Shown here: one piece after another, positions 1 through 8,446 of the stretch
How positions within the stretch are numbered: the first letter of the stretch is position 1
Layout: the number at the start of each line of letters is the position of its first letter
From: STC-74 sp043756665
Lineage (GTDB): Bacteria > Patescibacteriota > Gracilibacteria > BD1-5 > UBA2023
Reading direction: 5' to 3'
Length of the DNA: 19,289 nucleotides
NCBI GenBank assembly: GCA_043756665.1
Contig: JAYUQR010000151.1
Coordinates: 1 to 19,289 of the forward strand
The notes under the pieces: model-generated
Told to the model about the DNA's origin: nothing
Seen by the model: only the letters and a program-made list of their open reading frames with translations
The model's database searches: none
Position numbers and translations under genes: made by a program

Positions 1-20
1 AAACCTAAATAACACCATCT

Positions 21-76
21 TTGTCATTCCGGGCGAAGTCCCGGAATCTAGATTCCTGCATTCGCAGGAATGACAG
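21..76. repeat. Two-hairpin palindromic element
   Basis: Outer ends TGTCATTCC (22-30) / GGAATGACA (67-75) enclose hairpins ATTCCGGG/CCCGGAAT and ATTCCTGC/GCAGGAAT joined at TCTAG. Same plan as the element at 2801. Confidence 0.85.
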
Positions 77-115
77 ATACAATCTGTTAATCAAGTTAAA
101 ATACTATATAGTGCT

Positions 116-142
116 GGATTGCTTCGTTCCTCGCAATGACGG
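116..142. repeat. Half element (single hairpin) of the GCAATGACGG type
   Basis: ATTGC-N11-GCAAT followed by GACGG. It resembles one half of the larger palindromic elements and lies downstream of the SDR gene stop. Confidence 0.6.
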
Positions 143-171
143 AAGCCGGATATTGCAGAGGTTCCCATGCT

Positions 172-921
172 TTATTTCCCCCTAAGTGTATATCCACCGT
201 CGACGAGGATATCTGTACCCGTGATATACGATGACCCATCTCCTGCTAGAAAGAGGACAGTCCGAGCGATTTCTTCAGGTTGTGCCATACGGGAGAGGAG
301 GGTTCATTCATTGATCCGTCTAAAAGTATCATCACTCCACAGTAATACCTGATCGGTCTCTGTATATCCTGGTGAAACAGAGTTCACTCGTATCCCCGAC
401 GGTGAGTAGACCTTCGCGAGACTCTTTGTGAGTGAGAGGAGAGCGGCCTTTGACTGTGCAAAAGTACACGTACTCATCGTCGAGAGATTCGGATGTCATT
501 TTATCGAAGCGATATTGATGATGTTTCCTGATTCTTGTGCGAGCATATTCGGGATGACTGCCTGTATACAGTGTATTGTTCCGAGTACATTTGTCTGCCA
601 TTCACGAAGAGCTTTCTCATCATCGATCTCACTGATATCCTGGACGAAATTCTCGGCAATACCGGCATTATTCACGAGGATATCGATGCTTCCGATTTCT
701 CAGATGAGCTGATTGAGGTTCTTTTGTACTGCTTGTTTATCGGATATATCGAAAAATACCTTTCGAGATCAGGTAAGTTCACCATGGATATCCCTCAGTG
801 CATCTGAGTCAGTCTTCCCATGAAGTATCACCAAATATCCAGCTCCATATGCCTCTCGCGCGATCGATCTTCCGATTCATCGACTTGAGCCTGTTATCAG
901 GATAGTTTTTTGTTGTTTCAT
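172..921 (-). CDS. Short-chain dehydrogenase/reductase family protein lacking the catalytic tyrosine
   Basis: A 249-residue protein of classical SDR length. With TGA read as Gly it shows the cofactor motif TGSSRGIG (residues 10-17, G15 is a TGA codon), NNAG (84-87), Asn111, Ser139, the SPGY turn near 184 and the C-terminal GTDILVDGGY seen in FabG-like enzymes. The usual YxxxK active site reads FAQSK: residue 154 is Phe (codon TTT) while Lys158 is kept. The family normally performs NAD(P)H-dependent ketone/alcohol redox in the cytosol. Without the tyrosine this copy may be inactive, changed in function, or carry a sequencing error. There are five in-frame TGAs and the stop is TAA. The start is the ATG just before the Rossmann strand. 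It lies 84 bases downstream of another minus-strand gene. SDR fold is secure; substrate is unknown. Confidence 0.9.
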
Positions 922-940
922 AAAAATATGTAATGCTGTG

Positions 941-968
941 ATTATCTGATATTTTTTATGTTTTTCAA
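941..968 (-). promoter_or_regulatory. Putative promoter for the SDR gene
   Basis: TTGAAA (963-968) and GATAAT (941-946) are separated by 16 bases on the minus strand. The predicted transcript would start about 13 bases before the ATG at 921. Moderate match only; the gene could also be read through from the gene upstream. Confidence 0.4.
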
Positions 969-1005
969 CTCATTTTTCGTTCTGGACACAATCTCCAAAA
1001 TTCAG

Positions 1006-1509
1006 TTATTCCCCCTGAATCGAGAGTGAATAACTCTGCCCAGCACTGATGAGAACTGCATCGACTGGAACGAGGACTGATGCTCCAGAGACTGTGGCGA
1101 TTAGAGATATCACTGTACTTCCTGGAAGGATATGTGCTTTTTGGAGAGTTTTTTTTATGAAAAATACTCATGGCTCACTCGTGCTGATATTCACATCTTT
1201 ATCGAGGGATGAGAGTGACTGGAATTTCTCAGGATCACCGAGAAGACTGAGGGTAACAGTATCTACATCGAAAGCTTCTTTTCCGAGCTTCAGATCGATC
1301 ACATTTCATTTCCTCTCAACAATAAGATCTGCCGTGTAGTTCACAACTTCTGGAGCTCCTGCTTGGAGGACATTCGCGAGGAGCATATTCCTCGGTCCGA
1401 CTTGATTCAGTATACTGACAAAAGCAATCGAAAGAGTGAGAGCGACAAAAATAGAACCTACATATTTGCGAGTATTCGCGCTCTTATATGCTGTAAAAAA
1501 ATCTTTCAT
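1006..1509 (-). CDS. Membrane-anchored protein with a probable beta-sandwich domain, function unknown
   Basis: A 167-residue protein with two in-frame TGA-glycines and a TAA stop. Residues about 17-35 form one hydrophobic segment after a basic N-terminus, so a signal anchor or uncleaved signal peptide is likely, placing the rest outside the membrane. The remainder alternates short hydrophobic and polar stretches (VIDLKLGKEAFDVDTVTLSL and later VSGASVLVPVDAVLISAG), the look of a beta-sandwich such as cohesin-like or pilus-associated domains; this is inference from pattern, not recognised homology. It lies upstream of the SDR gene on the same strand and has a consensus promoter ahead of it, so the two may be co-transcribed. 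Confidence 0.75.
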
Positions 1510-1569
1510 AATAGTAGAAAATAGTTATACTTTGGATCAACTGGTTATGGTACGGGGAACATGAAAAAT

Positions 1570-1598
1570 ATTATATACCAAGTTTACTCTCCTGTCAA
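1570..1598 (-). promoter_or_regulatory. Consensus sigma-70-type promoter
   Basis: A perfect TTGACA (1593-1598), a 17-base spacer and a perfect TATAAT (1570-1575) on the minus strand, about 60 bases upstream of the start at 1509. It lies in the divergent spacer shared with the plus-strand membrane gene at 1614, so it could affect both. Confidence 0.7.
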
Positions 1599-1613
1599 TT
1601 TTTACCACGCTCC

Positions 1614-1985
1614 ATGACTCTCAAAACATATTTCTTCATCCTCTGTATCATCCTCCTCTCGAGTGGGTGTTCTTCCATACTCCTCCTCTACTATATGAGT
1701 CCAGAAAAGGATATACAGTCAGCATTTATCCTCATGGGGAGCTCGATATTTCTCGTGGGATCGAGCCTCCTATCGATGATCATATTTTTTCTGAAAAAAA
1801 TATACTATCGAGGAGATGTCACGATGTCCACTATGAATGCGAGCCTACGACAGTCCATTCTCATAACTGCCGGGGGCTTACTGATGACCATACTCTATGC
1901 ATTTCACCTTTTCGAGCCGAGACTCATCATGATCGTCTGGGCAGCAGTCGGATGTCTCGAAGTGATGGCACAGGCGGTAGAGTAG
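1614..1985 (+). CDS. Small integral membrane protein, function unknown
   Basis: A 123-residue protein with no TGA codons, ending in TAG. Hydrophobic stretches at about residues 4-27, 37-61, 82-100 and 103-120 suggest three or four membrane helices separated by short charged loops (MSPEKD, KKIYYRGD). I do not recognise a family. The first helix contains a GC pair (SSGCSS) that could suggest a lipoprotein signal, but the long hydrophobic run continuing past the cysteine argues for a multi-pass protein. It is divergent from the gene at 1509. Its stop codon is also the first unit of a heptamer tandem repeat. Confidence 0.75.
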   Translation: MTLKTYFFILCIILLSSGCSSILLLYYMSPEKDIQSAFILMGSSIFLVGSSLLSMIIFFLKKIYYRGDVTMSTMNASLRQSILITAGGLLMTILYAFHLFEPRLIMIVWAAVGCLEVMAQAVE

Positions 1986-2072
1986 AAGTTAGAAGTTAGA
2001 AGTTAGAAGTTAGAAGTTAGAAGTTAGAAGTTAGAAGTTAGAAGTTAGAAGTTAGAAGTTAGAAGTTAGAAG
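1983..2072. repeat. Heptamer tandem repeat (TAGAAGT) of about 13 copies
   Basis: Twelve exact 7-base units from 1983 to 2066 plus a partial unit to 2072. The first unit includes the TAG stop of the preceding membrane gene, and the array ends about 60 bases before the next gene. A related heptamer (GCAGTTA) occurs at 5968. Confidence 0.97.
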
Positions 2073-2130
2073 AGTCTGCGAAAAATTCTTGTCTGTCAAT
2101 CCATCATTCCTCTCTAAAAAAAACAGTGTT

Positions 2131-2751
2131 ATGAAAACATTTTTCAAGATTCTCTCATATATCACCATAGTTCTCATCGCAATTGGGATGACCTATATGC
2201 TCGTTCCTCGCCCATACCAAGTACATCATCATGCGAATTTCGCCGTATTTATAGATGGGAAACAGTGGGATTTTACCAAGGATATCTATATGGAGGAAAC
2301 CTCTCGATGTAATATCACGACCGAAGTGAAACCTGAGGACCGTATTCACCTCCATGAGAATAAAGGGAATCTCGTCCATGTTCATATGGCAGCCTCGACC
2401 TGGTGAGACCTCTTCGCGAATCTCCTCTGGAACACAGGAAGTGGCTATATCGTCGATGATTATGGGAAGATGTACCTCGCGTGAAGTGGGAAAAATATCT
2501 ACTACTTCATCAATGGGGAACGTGTCATAAATCCCACCAATCGAACCGTCGAGAGTGAAGATCGACTCCTCGTCTATTATGGAACCGGAACCGTTGATGA
2601 AGTCCTGAAAACGTACATGGATATCGTCCCGAAAACTGCACATAAATACAACCAAAAAGCCGATCCGGCAAGCTGTGGATCCAATACCTATGGATGGCTC
2701 ACTCCGATCGCGGAACCGATTCATGAGTGGCTCGAGCATCTTGAGGGATAG
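2131..2751 (+). CDS. Anchored extracytoplasmic protein with histidine clusters, function unknown
   Basis: A 206-residue protein with two in-frame TGA-glycines (after W91 and A112) and a TAG stop. Residues 5-25 form a membrane anchor, so the rest probably faces outward. Histidines cluster at 32-34, 73, 75, 83 and 85 (HHHANF, HLHE, HVHM), a spacing that suggests metal binding. The hydrophobic, glycine-containing repeat FIDGKQWDF / FINGERVI resembles a duplicated small beta unit. Two cysteines (60 and one in DPASCGSN near the C-terminus) could form a disulfide. I chose the ATG directly before the hydrophobic helix; an in-frame ATG at 2089 exists but adds only a polar tail. The next gene on the strand encodes a membrane protein with a CxCC motif. 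No named family is recognised. Confidence 0.85.
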
Positions 2752-2770
2752 AGTCTTAGGATGTTATAAT
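2741..2770 (+). promoter_or_regulatory. Putative promoter inside the end of the histidine-rich gene
   Basis: TTGAGG (2741-2746) and a perfect TATAAT (2765-2770), spacer 18, on the plus strand. It overlaps the last codons of the preceding gene and would give the CxCC membrane gene its own transcript with a leader of about 180 bases that contains the palindromic repeat at 2801. Confidence 0.5.
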
Positions 2771-2800
2771 GAACTCTCTTGAACAAAAAAAACCATATTT

Positions 2801-2873
2801 TTGTCATTCTCGTTTACGAGAATCTCTCTCATTGGGTACCATAAGAACAGATTCTCCTATCGGAGAATGACAA
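2801..2873. repeat. Two-hairpin palindromic element with 11-base terminal inverted repeats
   Basis: Perfect ends TTGTCATTCTC (2801-2811) and GAGAATGACAA (2863-2873) enclose two inner hairpins built on ATTCTC/GAGAAT. The architecture matches the element at 21-76. It has no coding capacity, so a miniature mobile or REP-like element is plausible. Confidence 0.85.
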
Positions 2874-2955
2874 AGGAAGGAAGTAGTAACATACTATACA
2901 GCGAACATTTCCAGCCCCCCAAGATTCGAACACTCCAACATTCTAAGATCCCACT

Positions 2956-3429
2956 ATGTTCTCCAATCTCCTCAAACCATTTCGAAATACATACCTAATA
3001 CTCACTTTTGTCTTGCTCGTACTGCTCTGAGGATATCTCTGGTGGACCTTCACCGATATTCGCATCATGTTTGGGAATTATGGAAAAATACACACCTATA
3101 CAGATATCATCCTCTCAGGAATCATGATCATCGGATTCCCACTCTTTATCATATGAATCCTCTATAAGTGATTCCTCTTCTGACATCGAGAGAATTTCCA
3201 TCACAAAACTGGAATCGGGACTACTGGAGGAATCATCGGGACGATCCTCTCTGGATGCTCCTGTTGCGGACTCACTCTCGCCTCCTATTTCGGACTCCTT
3301 CCACTCATGAATCTCCTCCCCTACGATGGCCTCGAGATCAAGATCCTGGGAACACTCGGACTCCTCTGGGCACTCCATGATACGTATCGAAATCTCGAAG
3401 TGTGTCGAGTGAGAAGAAAGGAGTGATAA
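2956..3429 (+). CDS. Membrane protein with a CxCC motif, function unknown
   Basis: A 157-residue protein with five in-frame TGA-glycines (G25, G67, G72, G76, G157); the last codon before the TAA stop is itself TGA, so standard translation would misread the end. Hydrophobic segments lie at about 12-30, 50-74, 90-118 and 127-140. The third carries GCSCCGLTLAS (100-110) with cysteines 101, 103 and 104 in a membrane helix. A cluster of histidines (77, 82, 83) precedes it. I recall similar GCSCCG membrane proteins in archaea and CPR bacteria without an assigned function; the cysteines suggest metal or redox chemistry, which is inference. It follows the histidine-rich anchored protein and converges on the helicase gene with a 24-base gap. 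Confidence 0.85.
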
Positions 3430-3453
3430 ATAATGGTAATATTCTGCAATGGA

Positions 3454-5022
3454 TTAAGGAATGTTTTTTGTCACTTTTTCTACCCGTTTCATCTCGAGTA
3501 TCCTCGCGACTGCGAATACACGCTCCTCCTCTCGCTCGTGACAGTATGCCACCATGCCAAGGTATTTCTTCCCCATATGCACCATATCGCCGATACTCCT
3601 GGGGGTAATCCTACGAGTAGATTTTTCGTCTTTTCACTTCAGATAAATCATCTCGATATCTGAGTTCTCCATAATCGCACTCTCGATGAGCTCTATGCGT
3701 TCATCTTTCGACATGAGCTTCTCCGCACGGTGGTACTGATACTTCGTGACAAATGACACAACCGCAAAATCCATCATAATATGCCGCTTCTGGATCGGCT
3801 TCACGAGATAGAGTCACTCATACGTACGGCAGCGGGAGAGGGCGACATAGACCTGTCCATGAGCAAATGACCCATTCCCGATGTCGATGAGCACTCGATC
3901 AAACGTCTTTCCCTGAGACTTGTGGATCGTGATCGCCCAGGCGAGCTTCATGGGAAACTGGGTAAATGATCCGACGACAGACGGTCACACAATTCCCGTG
4001 ATATGATCAGGAACAAAGTGATACATCTCCCACATATGTGGACCAACACTAACGGTCTCTCATCACTCAGTGAGTACTTCGATGATATCATCTCCATCTT
4101 CATCCTTTCGAAAAGCCGTTACCTTTCCGATCGTTCCATTCACCCATCGTCCACGGGTGTCATTGGCAACGAACATGATCTGAGAACCGAGCTTCAGGGC
4201 GAGATCGATCTCTGTAGGGAGTTGTTTTTGGTCGACTGATCCGAGGACATTTCCTGAAAAAATCCGAGTTTTCCCAGCAAGTTCTGTTAATCGCTCATTA
4301 TTAACTCGTTCAGCAGTCGCATTGGTCGTCGCGAGAGTGATAATCATCCCTTCCGATCGATCAGGGAGAATACACCGCTTATTAAGAAATTCGAGATCAG
4401 ATTCTTCGGGTGAGTTATTGCGGATACGATTGAGGAGGTGAATAAATATATCATCCTTTTGCCGATAAATCTTCTCGAATTCGACAAATTCCATCTCGAA
4501 TGCACCATCTGTGAAGACATAGGATCCGAAAAAATAGGGAGTCTTATATCGTTCCATGAATGAGTCACGTTCATAGCTCGTGAGAACTGGTGGGAGCTGA
4601 TAGAGATCTCCGATGAAGACCATCTGTATCCCTCAGAACGGCACTCATCGCATTCCTTCACGATTGATCCGGAGTGTGATATCGACGAGGTCGAGGAGAT
4701 CCGCTCGCACCATCGAGATCTCATCGATGATGATGATATCGATCTTCGCGAAGAGTTCTCTGAGTTTCTTCGATGGTTTTATCTCATCAGGTGTCACATG
4801 GGGCTTCCATCCGAAAAATGAATGAATCGTCTGACCTCCGACATTGAGTGCTGCGACTCCCGTCGGTGCGAGGACGATAACTTTTTTTCTCGTATGGAGC
4901 CTGAAATGCTCGAGAAATGTCGATTTCCCTGTCCCTGCCTTTCCTGTGAGAAACACGTGTTTATTCGTCTCTTCGAGGAGGATGAGTGTTTTTTGGAATG
5001 TGGGATTGAGATCTATGGACAT
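3454..5022 (-). CDS. PIF1-like superfamily 1B helicase with C-terminal WYL-like domain
   Basis: A 522-residue protein with seven in-frame TGA-glycines. PIF1/RecD2 motifs in order: Walker A GKAGTGKS (27-34), LAPTGVAALN (51-60), IHSFFG, Walker B IIIIDEISM (DE at 100-101), PFGGIQMVFIGDLYQLPPV (128-146, G126 and G130 are TGA), HKSQGKT (367-373) and VALSR (393-397). The family uses ATP to unwind DNA 5' to 3' in repair, G-quadruplex resolution and replication. Residues about 455-515 (RRITPRSIGDM, KKYLGMVAYCHERE, RVFAVARI) resemble a WYL domain, known on some bacterial PIF1 proteins and thought to bind single-stranded nucleic acid. The start is the ATG just before the conserved N-terminal helix. It is 58 bases downstream of the acyltransferase gene, probably in the same transcript, and ends in TAA. 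Confidence 0.95.
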
Positions 5023-5080
5023 ATGGAACTGAGTCTATATCGAACTCAGGTGAATGCAAATAATTCAGTGAAAATCTCTG

Positions 5081-5926
5081 CTAAAAAAACTTGAAATACG
5101 CCTTCGGAAATGAGAGACCAAAATCGATAAAACTCTTCTTGAACTCGGTATATCATTTTTGCTCACTCGGACCTCATCGCTGACGGAGCTGATCGAAAGA
5201 GAGATATTTGATCCCTTTCGCGAGGGACTCCCGATACCATGCATCGATGAGTCCTGTCCCACCCTGGATCGGATAGGCATCCTTTCCTGTGAAGGCTGAG
5301 AGGTGTACTGAATGATTCCCATTATAGTCATGGACCGAGAGTCCTGCAACCGCCTTTCACTCAGTATCATAGCAGAGCCATTGACGAATACTCTCTCCTC
5401 AGATGGAGGAGATTTTTTTATAGTAGCTGATATAGTCACTCTTATACCAGTGTTTCACTTTTGTCGCACGAAATGCCTCGATATATTCCTCGTGAGTGAC
5501 CGCTCTGACGATTCCTCAAGAAATATGGAATTTTTTCACAGCTCGGCGAGCTCGATCATTCCATTTTTTCGTATACTGATCGTTCTCGAGGAGCGCATAT
5601 CCTGTCTCCTGGAAGTGATCCGTGAGATAGAGTCGTCTCCACCCACTCGGAACCACTCTGAGAGAATATGGGATCCATGCGACCATCGCATGGCGTACTC
5701 AGAGGGTTTTTTTGAGCATTTCGATATCTGGCTCGACATCGGTACGTTCGTATTTGATGATAGCGAAAAAGTCTCAGAAAAGTTTCTTTTTCCAAGCGTA
5801 TTGTGGCGGATTCCCGATATCGAACGTCGAGAGCCCGCAGGATTCGAGGTATTTTCGATAGATGGTGGAGCCAGTTCGGTGATAGTAGAAATCTCGAGGA
5901 TAATCAGTAGGGCTGAGAGGGATCAT
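5081..5926 (-). CDS. FemAB/GNAT-like acyltransferase family protein
   Basis: A 281-residue protein with seven TGA-glycines and a TAG stop. The layout resembles FemAB-type aminoacyl or acyl transferases with a GNAT fold: an N-terminal half rich in aromatic and basic residues (YERTD, GWRRLYLTDHF), a central basic helix KKWNDRARRAVKKF, a second half with AVAGLSVHDYNGNHSVHLSAF, then GGTGLIDAWYRESLAKGIKYLSFDQL and a terminal GYTEFKKSFIDFG. The last segments match the GNAT cofactor and substrate strands of Fem proteins, which add amino acids to peptidoglycan precursors. No peptidoglycan gene lies nearby, so the substrate is open. A TTGCCT-N17-TATAGT promoter abuts the ATG, suggesting a leaderless message. 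It follows rnc and a heptamer array and precedes the helicase. Confidence 0.7.
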
Positions 5927-5932
5927 AGAGAA

Positions 5933-5961
5933 ACTATAGCAGAAAATAGGGAGAAAGGCAA
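5933..5961 (-). promoter_or_regulatory. Promoter of the acyltransferase gene, probably leaderless
   Basis: TTGCCT (5956-5961), 17-base spacer, TATAGT (5933-5938) on the minus strand. The expected transcription start, about seven bases beyond the -10 box, coincides with the ATG at 5926. Confidence 0.6.
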
Positions 5962-5967
5962 GAAATT

Positions 5968-6034
5968 GCAGTTAGCAGTTAGCAGTTAGCAGTTAGCAGT
6001 TAGCAGTTAGCAGTTAGCAGTTAGCAGTTAGCAG
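5968..6034. repeat. Heptamer tandem repeat (GCAGTTA) of 9.6 copies
   Basis: Nine exact 7-base units plus GCAG. It lies between the end of rnc and the acyltransferase promoter, immediately upstream of the -35 box. It differs by one base per unit from the array at 1983 when aligned as TAGCAGT against TAGAAGT. Confidence 0.97.
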
Positions 6035-6107
6035 AGAATAAGAATTTCTGTGGAAAAACAAAGTTATATGTTACCATTCTCTCATACGAGAATCTTTTCT
6101 GACTGGA

Positions 6108-6878
6108 CTAATTCCCCATCACTTTCCTTGGCAGGGTAATCTTCCCTTCCCACTCGTTTCGCCTCGAGATTGCATTCTCAGCAGCATCTTGTTCGGCCTT
6201 TTTCTTACTCGTTCACTTCCCTTGTCCGAGATGGACACGATCGAGTGAGGCATCGACGATATAGTGCTTATTATGATCGGAACCCTCTTCACCAGAGACT
6301 ATATAGGTCGGTGTAATTCCCCAATATTCTTGTGTCAGTTCCTGCAGGTGTGATTTCGGATCGACATAGAGACCCTTTTCGAGGATATGCGGAAGGGTTG
6401 AGAAGACGTGTTTCTGGATAAATGTATCGGCTATATCGAATCCCTGGTCGATATAGATCGCACCAATCATTGCTTCGAGCGTATTCGCGAGGATATAGCC
6501 ATTATCCTGACCACCAGCGAGAGACTCTCCACGAGAGAGCTGGACTGCATGTGAAAATTCGAGAGATTTCGCGATTTCCGCGAGGTTACGGCCACGTACG
6601 AGTGCTGATCGTATATCTGTGAGCTCACCTTCAGGCTTCAGGGGAAAGTGGTAGTAGAGTGCCTTCGTGACAGAGAGTTCGAGGACAGCATCCCCGAGAA
6701 ACTCGAGTCGTTCATTGGACTCACTATATCCACTCTGAGCCTCATTCAGAACTGAACGATGGACACAGGCAAGGGTATAGAGTGATGGATCTCTGGGTTG
6801 TATCTGGAGCGATGTGAGAAGCGATTCTACCTTCGATTCAAACACCTCTCGATCATAGCGCAGTGATGTACGGGTCAT
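6108..6878 (-). CDS. rnc: Ribonuclease III
   Basis: A 256-residue double-strand-specific endoribonuclease that processes rRNA precursors and structured mRNAs. The catalytic signature NERLEFLGDAVLE is at 55-67 and the second metal-binding acidic site is in NTLEAMIGAIYID (E135). A dsRNA-binding domain fills about 170-240, starting DPKSHLQELTQ and ending LGQGKGTSKKKAEQDAAENA. The single TGA falls on the glycine of GKGTSKKKAEQ, where the family has a small residue, so standard translation would remove the end of the dsRBD. Length is typical. The start is 11 bases after the stop of the upstream ATPase gene, so the two are likely co-transcribed. Stop TAG. Confidence 0.97.
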
Positions 6879-6889
6879 GGAAGTGGGGG

Positions 6890-8317
6890 TTATTTATTAT
6901 TTTTGAGCTCCATAGTTCTCTTTCATACTGTATAGGCATAGAGGGCGGCTGGGATGAATTCTATGGTAATTCACTGGTACTCCTTTATACCCTCATGACT
7001 TATCGTCGTTACCAGTGGTGACTGGATATGGTGTTCTTGTACGAATTTTATAAGTGAGCTGAGTTCTGAGAGATTGGTAAAATAACGATCAGACCATTTT
7101 ATTTCTACAGCCATATTTGGCCTGAGGTCCTTCGTCAGAAATACGAGGTCTACTTCCCCTCACCTTCCCTGAGACCAGCGAGCATAATACGGTACTATCC
7201 AATCTCTGTGAAGCCATTGAGCGAGTATCGCCGTCTCTACCATCGATCCGATTCCTTCATCCGTAGGGCTCAGGGGAGCAAAAAGCGCGCTTCGGAGTGA
7301 TGGATTCGTCAGGTAGATTTTTATCAGGTTTTCTCTTTGGAAGATTTTCCCACTTTTATCGATTCTCCGAACTTGTTTGATGAGAAATGCTGATTCGAGA
7401 TATTCGATATATTTTTTTATCGTGGGTTTACTCACTCCTGATTTTTTCGAGAGTTCTTCGAGTGAGCACTCATTTCATGACTGGTAACACAGAGTCGTAA
7501 AAAATGAATTCAACTCCTGAACATCTGTGATACCATAGAGGCTTGGGAGATCTCGAAGGAGAACTTTATCGACGATATCTTGTTTGATATACCTTTGTGG
7601 ATTTTGCTGTATTGTCTGAGAAAAAACCATCTCTGGATATCACCCAAAATTGATATATCGAAGGAATTGGATATTGAGCTCATCGATAAATTTCGATGTA
7701 TACGTTACTACTCCATTTCATCGTTCTCGTGGGATGACGAGATTTCCCATTCACTGCATATGGATATACTCATGAAAAGTCAGTGGCGGAAGGATAAAAT
7801 CAGTAAATCTTCCTGCTCCACTTTCATTGCTCTTTATTTTCAGTGTTGCAGCAGCTGACCCAGATGCTATGAATCTACAATTCCTATAGTCATCGACAAG
7901 AGTCTTCAGGTGTACTTCCCAATCTTTCAGATACTGGATTTCATCGAATATGACATACCAACCATCCGTCTTCTCATTGCCAATTGCTTGTCTTCCTTGG
8001 GAGAATAGATCCTCCAGGGAAAGTCGATTATAGATAGGGTTTTCGATAGTGATGAGGAGTATTTTTCGTGGATCTACTCCATCCTGGATAAGTCCTGCTA
8101 TCGTATGGTAAAGCATCACAGTTTTCCCTACTCGTCTGGGTCACATGAGGATGAGTGCGCGATTCACACTTCGCTCACGTACAAGCTCATAGAATATAGG
8201 AAAGTACTCCCTACGGGGCATGCTCGCATAGTCAGAGGGAATTTCTGAGTATTGCCACCAATAATTCTCGAATCGTATGCGTTCCTGTATCTTTGATTCA
8301 GGGATCGGAGATAACAT
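6890..8317 (-). CDS. AAA ATPase with C-terminal DUF4143 domain
   Basis: A 475-residue protein with eight TGA-glycines and a TAA stop. The P-loop GPRRVGKT (59-66, G59 is TGA) and Walker B YVIFDEIQ (DE at 125-126) lie in an AAA_14-type domain, followed by ASGSAAATL (sensor-like) and a helix-turn-helix-like stretch LEELSKKSGVSKPTIKKYIEYLESAFLI. The C-terminal DUF4143 part shows ETAILAQWL and a nuclease-like GEVDLVFLTKD...AVEIKW pattern with acidic and lysine residues. This family is abundant in CPR bacteria and archaea; its role is not settled. The start at 8317 is preferred over an ATG at 8368 because a promoter -35 box covers the latter. It precedes rnc by 11 bases. Confidence 0.92.
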
Positions 8318-8339
8318 ATAAGTAAACTTAATTGTTCTT

Positions 8340-8368
8340 ATTATAATGGAAACATATAAGATAAGCAA
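8340..8368 (-). promoter_or_regulatory. Promoter of the AAA/DUF4143 ATPase-rnc pair
   Basis: TTGCTT (8363-8368), 17-base spacer, perfect TATAAT (8340-8345) on the minus strand; predicted leader about 16 bases. It separates this unit from nusB upstream and decides the ATPase start at 8317. Confidence 0.65.
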
Positions 8369-8446
8369 ATTACTTTTATCTTATTTTATATGTTTCGAGA
8401 AAATAGGCGACTTTTTTAAGGATCTCTGAGCTTATTTTATTTACCC

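Noticed and set aside
1983..2072. CRISPR array
   Set aside because: Direct seven-base units with no spacers; a simple tandem repeat.
2155..2739. A 194-codon standard-code frame on the minus strand
   Set aside because: It is antisense to the histidine-rich protein gene, which is continuous with TGA as Gly; the antisense frame shows no recognisable protein pattern.
2905..2955. A complete tRNA gene on the minus strand
   Set aside because: Only a T-loop-like word is present; the T-stem does not pair and no 5' acceptor strand matches.
4063..5022. Helicase as a pseudogene split by stop codons
   Set aside because: All interruptions are TGA at glycine positions, with no frameshift and no TAA or TAG; the same pattern appears in essential ribosomal genes.
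5312..5989. A 225-codon standard-code frame on the plus strand
   Set aside because: It is antisense to the acyltransferase, runs into the heptamer array and has no family signature.
8318..8368. Longer ATPase starting at 8368
   Set aside because: That ATG lies in the -35 box of a good promoter; the added residues are non-conserved.
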